Assembly: GCF_009362785.1 (NCBI RefSeq)
Contig: NZ_WHNQ01000007.1
Span: 248,001 to 312,000 of the forward strand
Source of the DNA: Paraburkholderia atlantica
Lineage (GTDB): Bacteria > Pseudomonadota > Gammaproteobacteria > Burkholderiales > Burkholderiaceae
Length of the DNA stretch: 64,000 nt
Direction: 5' to 3'
Shown here: piece after piece, positions 1 to 9,723 of the stretch
Position numbering within the stretch: the stretch's first letter is position 1
How the letters are laid out: every line of letters starts with the position of its first letter
Program-made: the position numbers and the translations under genes
Notes under the pieces: model-generated
Told to the model about the DNA's origin: nothing
The model's database searches: none
What the model saw: only the letters and a program-made list of their open reading frames with translations

Positions 1-190
1 AGAACTGACTGACGGACTCGCGAAAAACAGGCAGCAAAGAACGGCAATGCGGTACGACTGCCAGGCAGCCCAAATCATCAGCGGAGAGGACGCGGCCAGA
101 TCATCCCCGGGGGTATATCAATCAAGCAACCATCTTGCATGAGGTTGGCGTGAGTGCTGAAGGTCTCACGCCGATCGACAGGAGACAAAT
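1..190 (+). other. Upstream region of glgC
   Basis: I see no open frame with convincing coding character here. The 3' end holds a clear Shine-Dalgarno sequence (AGGAGA, about 179-185) a few bases before the ATG of glgC at 191, which decides that start. A promoter is expected here, but I cannot assign -35 and -10 boxes with confidence. Confidence 0.5.
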
Positions 191-1456
191 ATGAATACTC
201 CGGCACGGCTGAACGACTTACAGCGCACTACCCTGGCGATCGTCCTCGCCGGCGGACGCGGCACCCGACTCGGGCCGCTGACGAACAAGCGTGTGAAGCC
301 GGCGGTGCACTTCGGCGGCAAATACCGGATCATCGACTTTGCGCTGTCCAATTGCCTGAATTCCGGCATCCGCCGCATCGCGGTGGTCACGCAGTACAAG
401 GCGCATTCGCTGCTGCGGCATCTGCAGCGCGGCTGGAGCTTCCTGCGCGGCGAGATGGGCGAGTTCATCGATCTGTGGCCCGCGCAGCAGCGCGTCGAAG
501 GCGCGCACTGGTATCGCGGCACCGCCGACGCGGTGTTCCAGAACCTCGACATCATCCGCTCGATCCGTCCGAAGTATGTGGTCGTGCTCGCGGGCGACCA
601 CATCTACAAGATGGACTACACGCGCATGATCGCCGATCACGCGGACAGCGGCGCCGACTGCACGGTCGGCTGCATCGAGGTGCCGCGCATGGACGCGGTC
701 GCGTTCGGCGTGATGGCGGTCGACGAAAACCGCCGCGTGACCGGCTTCGTCGAAAAACCGGCCGACCCGCCCGCGATGCCCGGCCGGCCCGACATCGCGC
801 TCGCGAGCATGGGCATCTACGTGTTCAACGCCGACTACCTGTACACGCAGCTCGAAGAGAACATCGCCGCGATCGATACCGACCACGACTTCGGCAAGGA
901 CATCCTGCCGCGCGTCGTCACGCAGGGCGTGGCGATCGCGCATCCGTTCAGCATGTCGTGCGTGTCGTCGGACCCGAGCGTCGAGCCGTACTGGCGCGAC
1001 GTCGGCACGATCGACGCGTACTGGGCCGCGAACCTCGACCTCGCGTCGACGATCCCGACGCTCGACCTGTACGACGAGTCATGGCCGATCTGGACTTATC
1101 AGGAGCAGTTGCCGCCCGCGAAGTTCGTACGCGACATGAAGGGGCTGCAAGGCTCGGGCAACAACCTGATCGTCTGCGGCGGCTGCGTGATCTCGGGCTC
1201 GCAGATTTCGCGCTCGGTGCTGTCGTCGAACGTGAAAGTGAGTTCATTCTGTAATATCAATGAGGCAGTCTTGCTGCCGCAGGTCACGGTCGGTGCGAGT
1301 TGCCGCCTGCAGAAGGTGGTGATCGACCGCGGCTGCACGATTCCGGAAGGCACCGTGATCGGCGAAGACCCGGCGCGCGACGCCGAGCGCTTCTATCGCA
1401 CCGACGATGGCGTCGTGCTGGTCACGCAGGAAGCGCTGCGCAAGCATCCTAAGTAG
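191..1456 (+). CDS. glgC: Glucose-1-phosphate adenylyltransferase
   Basis: This enzyme makes ADP-glucose from glucose 1-phosphate and ATP, the committed step of bacterial glycogen synthesis, in the cytoplasm. The 421-residue length is normal for the family. The N-terminal nucleotidyltransferase fold shows the pyrophosphorylase signature [11 protein letters not shown] (residues 21-31), the GTADAVFQN block (110-118) and [10 protein letters not shown] (134-143), whose Asp is the expected catalytic residue. The C-terminal part reads as the left-handed beta-helix regulatory domain. The ATG at 191 is chosen because AGGAGA lies just upstream and the protein begins a short distance before the signature motif. 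It lies 137 bases before glgA on the same strand, so the two probably form a glycogen synthesis unit. Allosteric control is known for the family but cannot be read from the sequence. Confidence 0.97.
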   Translation: MNTPARLNDLQRTTLAIVLAGGRGTRLGPLTNKRVKPAVHFGGKYRIIDFALSNCLNSGIRRIAVVTQYKAHSLLRHLQRGWSFLRGEMGEFIDLWPAQQRVEGAHWYRGTADAVFQNLDIIRSIRPKYVVVLAGDHIYKMDYTRMIADHADSGADCTVGCIEVPRMDAVAFGVMAVDENRRVTGFVEKPADPPAMPGRPDIALASMGIYVFNADYLYTQLEENIAAIDTDHDFGKDILPRVVTQGVAIAHPFSMSCVSSDPSVEPYWRDVGTIDAYWAANLDLASTIPTLDLYDESWPIWTYQEQLPPAKFVRDMKGLQGSGNNLIVCGGCVISGSQISRSVLSSNVKVSSFCNINEAVLLPQVTVGASCRLQKVVIDRGCTIPEGTVIGEDPARDAERFYRTDDGVVLVTQEALRKHPK

Positions 1457-1593
1457 CGCGCCCGCCGCATGCATGCACCGGCGGCCACGGCGCCGCCGGC
1501 CATGCCTTTCCTCGCTTCATCCGGCTTCACCCGCAACACCGCTGACCTTTTACCAACCCGAGCAACCCTGCCAACCCGACAGAGACCCGGCCA

Positions 1594-3054
1594 ATGACGA
1601 TTCGCGCCCTGCACGTCGCAAGCGAGCTGTATCCCCTTCTCAAAACGGGCGGTCTCGCCGACGTCGCGGGCGCGCTGCCGTCCGCGCTGATCGAGCGCGG
1701 CGCCGACGTGCGCGTGCTGCTGCCCGGTTTCCCGGCGGTACTCGCCGGCCTGCACGATCTGCAACCGTTCGCGCAACTGGGCAACCGCTTCGGCGCGCCG
1801 AACGTGACGCTCGAACGCGGCACGCTGCCCACCACCGGGCTCGCCGTCTACGTGATCCGCGCCGCGTCGCTATATGACCGCCCCGGCAACCCGTATCTGA
1901 ACGATGAACACGTGCCGTACGGCGATAACGCGCAGCGTTTCGCGCTGCTCGGCTGGGTCGCCGCGCAACTCGCGCAGCAGATGGACCCGACCTGGTCGCC
2001 GCAGATCGTTCACGCGCACGACTGGCACGCGGGACTCGCGCCCGCCTACCTGAAGGCCGCCGAACGCGAGCACGGCCGCGCGCCCGCGCGCAGCGTGTTC
2101 ACGATCCACAACCTCGCCTACCAAGGGATCTTCCCCGCGCATCAGTTCGGTCTGCTCGGCCTGCCGCACGATTTCTTCAACATGCACGGCGTCGAATTCT
2201 ACGGACAGCTGTCGTTCCTGAAGGCGGGGCTCTACTACGCCGACCGCATCACGACCGTCAGCCCGAACTATGCGCGCGAAATCCAGACGCTCGCGCACGG
2301 CGGCGGGCTCGATGCGCTGCTGCGCCATCGCGCGCACGATCTGAGCGGGATTCTGAACGGCGTCGACTACACAGTGTGGAATCCCGCCAGCGATACGCTG
2401 CTCGCGACGCGCTACAGCTCGTCGCGGCTCGCCGGCAAGCTCGCCTGCAAGGAGGCATTGCAAAAGCGCTTCGGCCTCGCGCAACGAAGCGACGCGCTGC
2501 TGTTCGGCGTGGTGAGCCGGCTGACCGAGCAGAAAGGCCTCGATCTGCTGCTCGGCGCGGTGCCCGAGATCGTCAAGCGTGGCGGCCAACTGGTCGTGTT
2601 CGGCACCGGCGATCCGGCGCTCGAGAACGGCCTGAAGAGGGTCGCGCAGGCGCATCCGGAATCGGTCGCGGTCGAACTCGGTTTCGACGAAGCGCTCGCG
2701 CATACGATCATCGCCGGCAGCGACGTGGTCGCGGTGCCGTCGCGCTTCGAGCCGTGCGGGCTCACGCAGCTGTATGCGCTTGCCTACGGGTCGCTGCCGC
2801 TCGTGCACTGCGTCGGCGGTCTCGCGGATACGGTCGCCGATGCATCGCTCGAAAACCTCGCCGACGACTTCGCCACCGGCTTCGTGTTCGATCGCTTCGA
2901 TCCTGCCGGACTCGCCGCAGCGATCCGCCGCGCGTTCGCGCTGTACGGACGCCGCACCGAATGGAAGGCCGCGCAGCGGCGCGCAATGCGCCAGGACTTC
3001 GGCTGGGGCGCGTCGGCCGACCGCTATCTGGCCTTGTATCGCGAGCTCGTCTGA
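1594..3054 (+). CDS. glgA: Glycogen synthase (ADP-glucose type)
   Basis: This GT5 glycosyltransferase extends alpha-1,4-glucan chains using the ADP-glucose made by GlgC. It has 486 residues, the usual size. The KTGGL motif near residues 17-21, which binds ADP-glucose, is intact. The C-terminal GT-B half carries PSRFEPCGLTQLYALAYG near residue 380-400, containing the family EPCGLTQ block with its catalytic-site Glu near 386. It follows glgC on the same strand after 137 bases. The Shine-Dalgarno before the ATG is weak. The ATG at 1594 is kept because the N-terminus (MTIRALHVASELYPLLKTGG) aligns with the start of the family. No glgB, glgX or glgP is visible in the window. Confidence 0.96.
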   Translation: MTIRALHVASELYPLLKTGGLADVAGALPSALIERGADVRVLLPGFPAVLAGLHDLQPFAQLGNRFGAPNVTLERGTLPTTGLAVYVIRAASLYDRPGNPYLNDEHVPYGDNAQRFALLGWVAAQLAQQMDPTWSPQIVHAHDWHAGLAPAYLKAAEREHGRAPARSVFTIHNLAYQGIFPAHQFGLLGLPHDFFNMHGVEFYGQLSFLKAGLYYADRITTVSPNYAREIQTLAHGGGLDALLRHRAHDLSGILNGVDYTVWNPASDTLLATRYSSSRLAGKLACKEALQKRFGLAQRSDALLFGVVSRLTEQKGLDLLLGAVPEIVKRGGQLVVFGTGDPALENGLKRVAQAHPESVAVELGFDEALAHTIIAGSDVVAVPSRFEPCGLTQLYALAYGSLPLVHCVGGLADTVADASLENLADDFATGFVFDRFDPAGLAAAIRRAFALYGRRTEWKAAQRRAMRQDFGWGASADRYLALYRELV

Positions 3055-3320
3055 AGCATCGGCCACGCGGGAAATTGTCAGGTTTCGTTAAGCTTCAGGC
3101 GCGTTTGATGGTTCGGCGCAACAGCACGGGGACGGATCAACTCGCGGCTGTCAAACTCCTGTATCGTTTGCTGACTTGCCGGCTATGCAGTTCGTGTGTT
3201 TTTCCTGCACCATCTGTATCAGGCATGTCTGCCGCGCGGGACCAGGGCCATCGGCCCGCCCGCGCGAGACTTCCCTTCCCGCTTTGTTGATCGCGCATGA
3301 CCGGTTGCGCGAGCCTTACC

Positions 3321-4187
3321 ATGACGAAAAATGTTCTGAGCATCCAGTCCCATGTCGTGTTCGGTCACGCCGGCAACAGTGCGGCCGTGTTTCCGATGTG
3401 CCGGCTCGGCGTCAACGTGTGGCCGCTCAACACCGTGCAGCTGTCGAATCACACGCAATACGGGCACTGGAGCGGCAGCGCGATCGACGCCTCGAAGATG
3501 GAAGATCTCGTCGACAGCATCGGCGCGATCGGCATGCTGCCGCGCTGCGACGCGGTGCTCTCCGGCTATCTCGGCACGACGGAACAGGCGCAGGCGGTGA
3601 TCGAAATCGTCAAGGCCGTGAAGGCGGCCAATCCTCGCGCCTGGTACTTTTGCGATCCGGTGATGGGCGCCATGGGCGGCTACAAGGTCGAGCCCGGCAT
3701 CCAGGAGTTCCTCGTGAACGAAATGCCGCAGGTCGCCGACGGGATCGCGCCGAATCACATCGAATTGCAGCGCCTCGTCGGCCGCGAGATCGAGACGCTC
3801 GAGGAAGCCGTCACCGCGTGCCGCGAGGTGCTCGCGCGCGGGCCGAAGCTCGTGCTCGTCAAGCATCTGCTCGATCGAAACAGTCCCGCCGACCGCTTCA
3901 ACATGCTCGTCGTCACCGAGCGCGAAGCGTGGATGGGACAGCGCCCGCTCTATCCGTTCGCGCGCCAGCCGGTCGGCGTCGGCGATCTGACGAGCGCGGT
4001 CTTCGTCGCGCGCACGCTGCTTGGCGATTCGATCCGCTCGGCCTTCGAGCACACGCTCGCCGCGGTCAACGCGGTGGTCAAGGCGACCTGGCAGGCCGGA
4101 CGCTACGAACTCGAACTCGTGGCGATGCAAAATGAAATCGCCCAGCCGCGCGAGTGGTTCGATGCGTGGGTTGCGGAGACGGCTTAG
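3321..4187 (+). CDS. pdxY: Pyridoxal kinase PdxY
   Basis: This enzyme phosphorylates pyridoxal with ATP in the vitamin B6 salvage pathway. The start at 3321 ([20 protein letters not shown]) gives 288 residues, matching the usual 285-290. An in-frame ATG at 3297 would add eight residues with no family counterpart. Visible ribokinase-fold features are the N-terminal [12 protein letters not shown] block, [15 protein letters not shown] near residue 110-125, and [10 protein letters not shown] near residue 220, with the GxGD anion hole and catalytic Asp. PdxY is preferred over PdxK because of length and the N-terminal sequence. It stands alone between glgA and an unrelated acidic protein. Confidence 0.93.
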   Translation: MTKNVLSIQSHVVFGHAGNSAAVFPMCRLGVNVWPLNTVQLSNHTQYGHWSGSAIDASKMEDLVDSIGAIGMLPRCDAVLSGYLGTTEQAQAVIEIVKAVKAANPRAWYFCDPVMGAMGGYKVEPGIQEFLVNEMPQVADGIAPNHIELQRLVGREIETLEEAVTACREVLARGPKLVLVKHLLDRNSPADRFNMLVVTEREAWMGQRPLYPFARQPVGVGDLTSAVFVARTLLGDSIRSAFEHTLAAVNAVVKATWQAGRYELELVAMQNEIAQPREWFDAWVAETA

Positions 4188-4345
4188 GTCGAGCTCAGGT
4201 CATCCCGGCGCGTCGCCCATTGCTGGGCGCACGCCGCCAGCATCGCACCAGCGGCCGTCCTATAATGCGTGCCGCGTGGAACGGGGCTTGCGCCCGCATT
4301 CCATGGGATTTTTCAGCATCCGGCATTCAGCAGACGAGGCATTCG

Positions 4346-4807
4346 ATGGACGGTCATATCCGCAGCGAGCGGGAAGAGTTTTTTGAGCAGTTGTGCATCA
4401 GCGTCGACGCGGACGAAGCGCACGAACAGGAAGCGATCGAGTTCTTCGAGAACCAGTTCGACCAGCCCGACTTCGATCCCGCCCAATGGCTCGATATCGC
4501 GCTCTACTATTCACCCGCGGTCTCGCGCGGCATCGTCGACATGGTGACGGCCGACGACAAGGCGCGCAGCAACATCGCAGAAATCATCGCCGACAACCTC
4601 GACATCTCGTACGGCGAGGACGAGTGCCAGCAGTTCGCCGAGACGATCGAATTCGCGCTGAACAACGGCGTGCCGGTCGATCTCGACGTGGTGCTCGACG
4701 GCTGCCAGCGCGCGATCGACGATCTCGACACGTGGGCCGACGAAGACACGAAGGCGCCGCTTCTGCGTCTGCGCGAAGAACTGCTGCGCCAGCAAGGCGA
4801 GCGCTAG
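4346..4807 (+). CDS. Acidic conserved hypothetical protein
   Basis: This is a 153-residue soluble protein of unknown function. The start at 4346 (MDGHIRSEREEFFEQL) is chosen because a longer in-frame reading from 4154 is Arg/Cys-rich and runs through the intergenic DNA. It is strongly acidic (many Asp and Glu), predicted all-helical, and has no signal peptide or membrane segment. The C-terminal third (LLRLREELLRQQGER) looks like an amphipathic helix. I recognise no catalytic motif. It is followed by a probable terminator at about 4855, so it seems to be its own transcription unit or the last gene after pdxY, whose stop lies 158 bases upstream. Confidence 0.75.
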   Translation: MDGHIRSEREEFFEQLCISVDADEAHEQEAIEFFENQFDQPDFDPAQWLDIALYYSPAVSRGIVDMVTADDKARSNIAEIIADNLDISYGEDECQQFAETIEFALNNGVPVDLDVVLDGCQRAIDDLDTWADEDTKAPLLRLREELLRQQGER

Positions 4808-4854
4808 GCAAAGGCTCGAATCTCCCCGCCGCAAACGCAACACCGCAACACCGG

Positions 4855-4878
4855 CCGGCGCGCTCGCGCCGGTTTCTT
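4855..4878 (+). terminator. Probable rho-independent terminator
   Basis: There is a GC-rich inverted repeat (CCGGCGCG, two bases, CGCGCCGG; the innermost pairs must open to form a loop), followed directly by TTTCTT. It lies 48 bases after the stop of the acidic protein gene, as expected for its terminator. The T tract is short, so efficiency is uncertain. Confidence 0.5.
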
Positions 4879-5227
4879 AAGCGTATGCCGTAATCCGCAG
4901 CCCCAGCGGACCTTCTCGCGGCAAGCCAGCCTGGATGCTTCACGCACGCTCCATGTGCACGCGATGCAGACCCCGCGATCTGTGCCGAAATGCTCATCCA
5001 AAACGCCACGAATTGCCAAGACGACAGCAATTTGGCTTTCTATATTCGCCCCAGATTGACCCCGCGAGCACGCTGTGAAGCGAACACCACTGCGCGTATT
5101 CCAGCATTGTGAGCGGCGACCGATCCTTCGTAGCCTTGCGATGCGCGAGGGCTTCCCCCGGCCTCACGCGTCGTACCGCTTTGCTGTCGTACCGCTTTCA
5201 TAACAACCGTCGATGCAAGGAGAGACC
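4879..5227. other. Gene-free gap before the binding-protein gene
   Basis: About 350 bases have no supported gene. A strong Shine-Dalgarno (AAGGAGAG, about 5217-5224) precedes the next ATG at 5228. The stretch around 5030-5060 is locally AT-richer and could hold the promoter, but I cannot define boxes. I see no tRNA or riboswitch fold. Confidence 0.4.
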
Positions 5228-6379
5228 ATGAGTCTTCGCAACACGCTGAAACCGCTGGCCATGCTCGTGGGTGCGATGTTTGCCGTCGCGCCTGTCGCCA
5301 GTTTCGCCGACGATCTACCGGTCAAGATCGGTTTTGCCGCGCCGCTGACGGGCGCCAATGCCGGCTACGGCAAGGATCTGGAAAACGGTGTGCGGCTCGC
5401 GATCGACGAAGCCAACGCGCAGAAGATCAAGATCGGCGACAAGGTCGCGCACTTCGAGATCGTCTCGCAGGACGACCAGGCCGACCCGCGCGTCGGCGTG
5501 CAGGCCGCGCAGAAGCTGGTCGATTCGGGCGTCGCGGTGGTCGTCGGCCACTTCAACTCGGGCACGACGATCCCGGCCTCGCAGGTCTACGAGCAGGCCG
5601 GCATTCCGGTGCTCGACCCCGCCGCGACGAATCCGATCATCACGGGCCGCGGCTTCGCGAACACCTTCATGGTGATTTCGACCGACGCGCAGAACGCCGG
5701 CAACGCGGGCATTTATGCGGTCGACGTGACGAAGGCCAAGCGCATCGCGATCATCGACGATCGCACCGCGTTCGGCCAGGGCGAAGCCGACGAATTCGAG
5801 AAGGCCGTGAAGGCGCGCGGCGGCACGATCGTCGCGCGCGACTACACCGACAACCACGCGGTCGACTTCAGCACGCAGATCACCAAGTTCAAGGGCGCCA
5901 ACGCGGACCTCGTGTTCTTCGCCGGCCTCGACAGCCAGGCGGCGGGCTTCGCGCGGCGCATGAAGCAGCTCGGCCTGAACGCGCAACTGGTCGGCGGCGG
6001 CGGCGTGATGGACGAAGACTTCATCAAGCTCGCGGGCGATGCGTCCGACGGCGCAATGGCCTGGGAATACGGCCGCCCGCTCGCGCAACTGCCGGGTGGC
6101 AAGGACTTCAACGCGAAGTTCAAGAAGCGCTTCGGCGCGGACGTGCTGTCGTATGCGCCGTTCGGCTATGACGGCGCGTGGGTCGCGATCAAGGCGATGC
6201 AGCAGGCCAAATCCGAATCGCCGAACGTGTACCGTCCGGTGCTCAAGTCGATCGACTACGACGGCGTGACCGGCAAGATCTCGTTCGACAGCACCGGCGC
6301 GTTGAAGAGCGGCGCCTCGACGCTGTATCAGGTCAAGAACGGCGCGTGGGTGCCGGTCGTGACGAAGAGCGGCACCTAA
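5228..6379 (+). CDS. Branched-chain amino acid ABC transporter substrate-binding protein (LivJ/LivK type)
   Basis: This is a periplasmic binding protein of the leucine/isoleucine/valine type (Peripla_BP_6 fold), 383 residues. The N-terminus (MSLRNTLKPLAMLVGAMFAV, then APVASFA before DDLPVKIG) is a typical Sec signal peptide with probable cleavage after SFA. The mature part opens with VKIGFAAPLTGANAGYGKDLENG, the hallmark start of this family, and contains VVGHFNSGTTIPASQVYEQAGIP and DPAATNP blocks. The start at 5228 is preferred over an upstream in-frame codon because AAGGAGAG lies at the right distance. No permease or ATPase genes lie next to it, so it is an orphan whose partner must be encoded elsewhere. 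The exact ligand cannot be read from the sequence. Confidence 0.9.
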   Translation: MSLRNTLKPLAMLVGAMFAVAPVASFADDLPVKIGFAAPLTGANAGYGKDLENGVRLAIDEANAQKIKIGDKVAHFEIVSQDDQADPRVGVQAAQKLVDSGVAVVVGHFNSGTTIPASQVYEQAGIPVLDPAATNPIITGRGFANTFMVISTDAQNAGNAGIYAVDVTKAKRIAIIDDRTAFGQGEADEFEKAVKARGGTIVARDYTDNHAVDFSTQITKFKGANADLVFFAGLDSQAAGFARRMKQLGLNAQLVGGGGVMDEDFIKLAGDASDGAMAWEYGRPLAQLPGGKDFNAKFKKRFGADVLSYAPFGYDGAWVAIKAMQQAKSESPNVYRPVLKSIDYDGVTGKISFDSTGALKSGASTLYQVKNGAWVPVVTKSGT

Positions 6380-6437
6380 GCTCGCCGTCCGGTGAACCGT
6401 AGCGGCCCTGCCCGGCTTACGGCCGGCGCGGGGCGCG

Positions 6438-8345
6438 CTACTCGCGCGACTGCCTCGCGCTCGCCGCCCTGACGACCACCTCGGCATCCAGATCGCGCTC
6501 GATGCGCACGAGGTCGTCGCGAATCGCCGCGAACTCGTTAGCCGTACACATCTGATGGCCGAACGCGGCGCGCAGATGGCGGTTGACCTGCAACGTGCGC
6601 GTCGCCGGATCGAACACGTAGCGCGACGCAAATGACAGCAACGGGTCCTCGACCGTGCTGTCGGTGGGCAGGTCCGTCACGCGCACGAAGCGCGGCAAAC
6701 TCATTTCCAGCGTTTCATCGAACTCCCCGCCGATGCATGCCCACGGCTGCGTTCTGACGGGCTCCGCGAGCCACGACTCGACCTGCGAGTTCATGCCGCC
6801 CGCGAGGCTCGTCAATGCCGGCACGGCGGTCGTGCCGTCCGGCCAGATCAGATGCGGCACGCTGCCCTGCATCGACGTCGCGAACGGTCCGCCGGTCACG
6901 GCGACGTCGTCGGTCTGCAACTGCGCGGTGCCATGCAGGCCCGTTTTCAGCAGACGGCTCGCGGCAATCTGCTGCGCGCCTTGGCGCGTCGCGCGTCGGA
7001 ACGTGTTGCGTTCGATCTCCGCGGGATAGCCCCGGTCTTCGACGCGGTACGCGTAATGCGCAGTGCCGCTTTCATCGATGTCGATCTGCACGCGCGCGGT
7101 GCGTTCGTGCCGTTGAGTGGCCGGCGTGTGCGCGAGCACGCCGTCGCCGACGAGCAGCACCGGCCGGTCCATCACGCCGCCAGGCAGATAGCCGAACGCA
7201 GTGCCGCCCGCCGTCGTGTCCGCGAATTGCGCCAGTTCGGGAATCCAGATGATCGCGTGATTGATCGCGCTCGCACCGTAACCGGGCACCTCGGGCAGCG
7301 AGTAGTACGAGCCGAGATTGAGCAGCACCGGCTCGCTGCGAATGCCGACCGCCGCGAGCAGCGCGCCGTATAGCGCGACGTGGTCCTTGCAGTCGCCATA
7401 GCGGTTGCGCAGGATGTCGGCCGCCTTGTGCGGAATCGCCGCCGTCTCGCCGAGAAAGAGCGCGACGTAGCGGATGTTCAGACGCATCCAGTCGTACAGC
7501 GCGCGGGCTTTGTCGCGCGGATCGCCGAGGCTGGCCGTCAGTTGCCGAGCAAGACTCACGATCGCCGGATCGTCGCGGGTCGGGTCGTTGTCGGCGGGAC
7601 CGCGATAGCGCGCGGCAAAGCTCGCGAAGTCCGGCACCGTCGACACCATCAGCCGGTCGCCCCAGTTCGCGTAGCCGACCGCGCCCGCTTCGACGCGCGG
7701 ATACGGGCCGTGCCGGTAGTCGAACTCGTAGCGGGTGCGCCCGTTCGCGGTGACGGGCGGTACCGCGACGTAGCCGCGTGCGTCCGTATAGAGCGGCACG
7801 TCGGCGGGCACATCGAAGATCAGACGCTGCTCGTCGACGGGCTCGAGCGACGGCTCGACCAGATAACCGAAGGTGCCCACCTGCAGCGGCTTCGCACGGG
7901 TCTTGCGAAACGCCAGATGCACGCGCGAGCCGGTCGTGACGCCGGGGAAGATCACCGTGCGCAACACCCCGTCCTCGAAGCTCGGCGCACCGGACGAGCG
8001 CGGCTCCTGCACGTCGCGGATCGCCTCGGGACCGACCGCATGCGCGCTGCCGTCAGGATCGATCGTTTCGGCGGCCAGCAGTTGCACCTGCTCGATGTCC
8101 TTGTTGAACCACACGTAGCGCTGCGCGATCGCGTCGACGCCGCTGGCCGTGTCCGCGCGCATCACCGTGTCGTCGCGTTCCTCGATGGAGCCGTCTTTCT
8201 GGATCACGAACCAATGGACGTCGCGCTCGATCGTCGCGGGAGCGCGTTCATTGGGGGAGGTGGCGATTTCGGCGGCGGTCGCGCAAAGGGGGAAGGCGAT
8301 GCCGCTTGCGGCAGTTAGCGCCGCAAGCAACGCCGCGGCGCGCAT
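6438..8345 (-). CDS. Secreted DUF3857 / transglutaminase-like protein
   Basis: This is a 635-residue protein with a signal peptide at the proposed start (MRAAALLAALTAASGIAFPL, followed by CATAAE). An in-frame extension up to 8540 is not supported because it would bury the signal peptide 65 residues in. The N-terminal part matches the DUF3857 type (DVHWFVIQKDGSIEERDD...YVWFNKDIEQVQ). The middle carries a transglutaminase-like core with Cys in NRYGDCKDHVALYGALL and His in SAINHAIIWIPEL, followed by an Asp (FADTTAGG). The C-terminal part is beta-rich. The protein is predicted to be periplasmic or surface-exposed. The family pairing is known from many Gram-negative bacteria but its substrate is not. 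It is convergent with the preceding binding-protein gene. Confidence 0.8.
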   Translation of the reverse strand: MRAAALLAALTAASGIAFPLCATAAEIATSPNERAPATIERDVHWFVIQKDGSIEERDDTVMRADTASGVDAIAQRYVWFNKDIEQVQLLAAETIDPDGSAHAVGPEAIRDVQEPRSSGAPSFEDGVLRTVIFPGVTTGSRVHLAFRKTRAKPLQVGTFGYLVEPSLEPVDEQRLIFDVPADVPLYTDARGYVAVPPVTANGRTRYEFDYRHGPYPRVEAGAVGYANWGDRLMVSTVPDFASFAARYRGPADNDPTRDDPAIVSLARQLTASLGDPRDKARALYDWMRLNIRYVALFLGETAAIPHKAADILRNRYGDCKDHVALYGALLAAVGIRSEPVLLNLGSYYSLPEVPGYGASAINHAIIWIPELAQFADTTAGGTAFGYLPGGVMDRPVLLVGDGVLAHTPATQRHERTARVQIDIDESGTAHYAYRVEDRGYPAEIERNTFRRATRQGAQQIAASRLLKTGLHGTAQLQTDDVAVTGGPFATSMQGSVPHLIWPDGTTAVPALTSLAGGMNSQVESWLAEPVRTQPWACIGGEFDETLEMSLPRFVRVTDLPTDSTVEDPLLSFASRYVFDPATRTLQVNRHLRAAFGHQMCTANEFAAIRDDLVRIERDLDAEVVVRAASARQSRE

Positions 8346-8546
8346 GCTGCGCGCGATCGACGCGTGCGCCAACCTAACGACGATGTTCCGCAAGATCCAC
8401 CTCGGCCAGATTCGTGTCGTCGTTGTAGCACATCGCCGGCCCGCGTGTTTCGGGCCGCCCGGCGTTGCCGCGTCGAGCTCGAGCCTCGTTGAAGTCACCG
8501 CCGCAGCGGCGGCGCAGCGGGCGCAGTCAATCGCCGTCAATCATGA

Positions 8547-9260
8547 TCATTCGCCGTCGTCGAGCTGGCTCAGCAGCGCCTGCAGTTTTTCCACGTGCCG
8601 CAGCAGCATGTGCCGGTGCTTGTCGATCTGTTCGAGCCGCCCCTCGAGGTCGGCCTGAATGCGGTCGTCGAGCTCGGCCGCGGCCATCACATCCTCGACC
8701 TTCGCACGCATCGACGCGAGTTCCACCGGCGCATGCAGCAGATGCCGCTCGAAGCGCCGCACTTCCTGCGTCGCGACATCGCGCACCTTGCGAAAATGCA
8801 CATGACGGCGGTGCGCTTCGACATCGAGCGTTTCTTCCTCGACGCGACGCGCGGGCCCCGGCTGCCCAAAAATCGGCTCGGGCCGCAGCACCGTCTTCTT
8901 GCGCACCGGATGCGCGGTGCCACGAAAGCGCGCGAGCGGCTGCTCGTTGTCGATCGCCTCGCGCGCATTCGGCGGAATCTCGTGACCGCTGTGCGGCACA
9001 TTCATCCAGCCGCCCGGCAAGCCGGTGACCGCCTCGACGCCGCGCACGAATTCCTCGCTGAATTCGCGCTGGCCGGACAGCATCAGCTTCAGATAGCTCG
9101 CGGAAAACGTCATCATGCGCGCGAGCCGGCTCGCGGCGCCAACCTCGCTGGTCAGCAACACCAGGTTCGCGCGCCAGACTGGCAGCAGCAATTCGTCGGA
9201 ATCTTCCATCGCTGGGTCTTCCATCTTTTCGCCTGATGAATCGATGACCGCGTCGCGCAT
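8547..9260 (-). CDS. Hypothetical protein with HTH-like N-terminus and C-terminal coiled coil
   Basis: This is a 237-residue protein I do not recognise as a named family. Residues about 28-85 (ANLVLLTSEVGAASRLARMM, then FSASYLKLMLSGQREFSEEF) resemble the helix-turn-helix of Cro/CI-like regulators, including a GLPGGWMN segment near 80. The central part is Pro/Arg-rich. The last 90 residues (VRRFERHLLHAPVELASMRA through LRHVEKLQALLSQLDDGE) are long charged helices with heptad character. There is no membrane segment. The start is uncertain: ATGs at 9260, 9224 and 9209 are in frame, and none has a strong Shine-Dalgarno. A DNA-binding or nucleoid-type role is only an inference from the layout. Confidence 0.65.
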   Translation of the reverse strand: MRDAVIDSSGEKMEDPAMEDSDELLLPVWRANLVLLTSEVGAASRLARMMTFSASYLKLMLSGQREFSEEFVRGVEAVTGLPGGWMNVPHSGHEIPPNAREAIDNEQPLARFRGTAHPVRKKTVLRPEPIFGQPGPARRVEEETLDVEAHRRHVHFRKVRDVATQEVRRFERHLLHAPVELASMRAKVEDVMAAAELDDRIQADLEGRLEQIDKHRHMLLRHVEKLQALLSQLDDGE

Positions 9261-9551
9261 GTCATCATTTTGAAAGGGTAGTCGTCTCGCGGTGTCGCGT
9301 GCAACGCCGCTATGCCGCGTTGCGTGCGGTGGAGCCCAGACGCCGAAGGTACACGCATGACACGGTACCCGCCGGCCGATTCAGCGCAAAGCACGCTAAA
9401 ACAGGGCTTACAACACACCGCGTGTTGCATTGACACACGCATTTGCGCGCCGTTCCTAACGGCACCCGTTTGATGTGGCATGCTTACACGCCGATGCGGC
9501 ACGCGCCGTGCTGCATTGGTCGCTCCACAACATCGACTTAAGGGTTTTGTA

Positions 9552-9686
9552 ATGAAGAAAATCGTTCTCGCCATCGCCGCAGCCGTCGCCACCCTGAGCG
9601 CGATCGCTCCCGCTCAAGCTTATGAACATCACCACGAGTGCCATAAGGTGAAGGTTCATCACCATTGGGAAAAGCGCTGCCACTAA
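9552..9686 (+). CDS. Small exported His/Cys-rich peptide
   Basis: This 44-residue reading frame begins MKKIVLAIAAAVATLSAIAP, then AQA, a textbook Sec signal peptide with cleavage expected after AQA at residue 23. The mature peptide of about 21 residues (YEHHHECHKVKVHHHWEKRC plus a final H) has eight His and two Cys. A strong terminator follows 37 bases after the stop, and 290 bases of gene-free DNA precede it, which supports an independent small gene. Metal binding in the periplasm is a reasonable guess from composition, not something the sequence proves. Confidence 0.7.
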   Translation: MKKIVLAIAAAVATLSAIAPAQAYEHHHECHKVKVHHHWEKRCH

Positions 9687-9723
9687 TGGCGGTGAAACCG
9701 TGTCCAAGGACGCGGTGCACATA

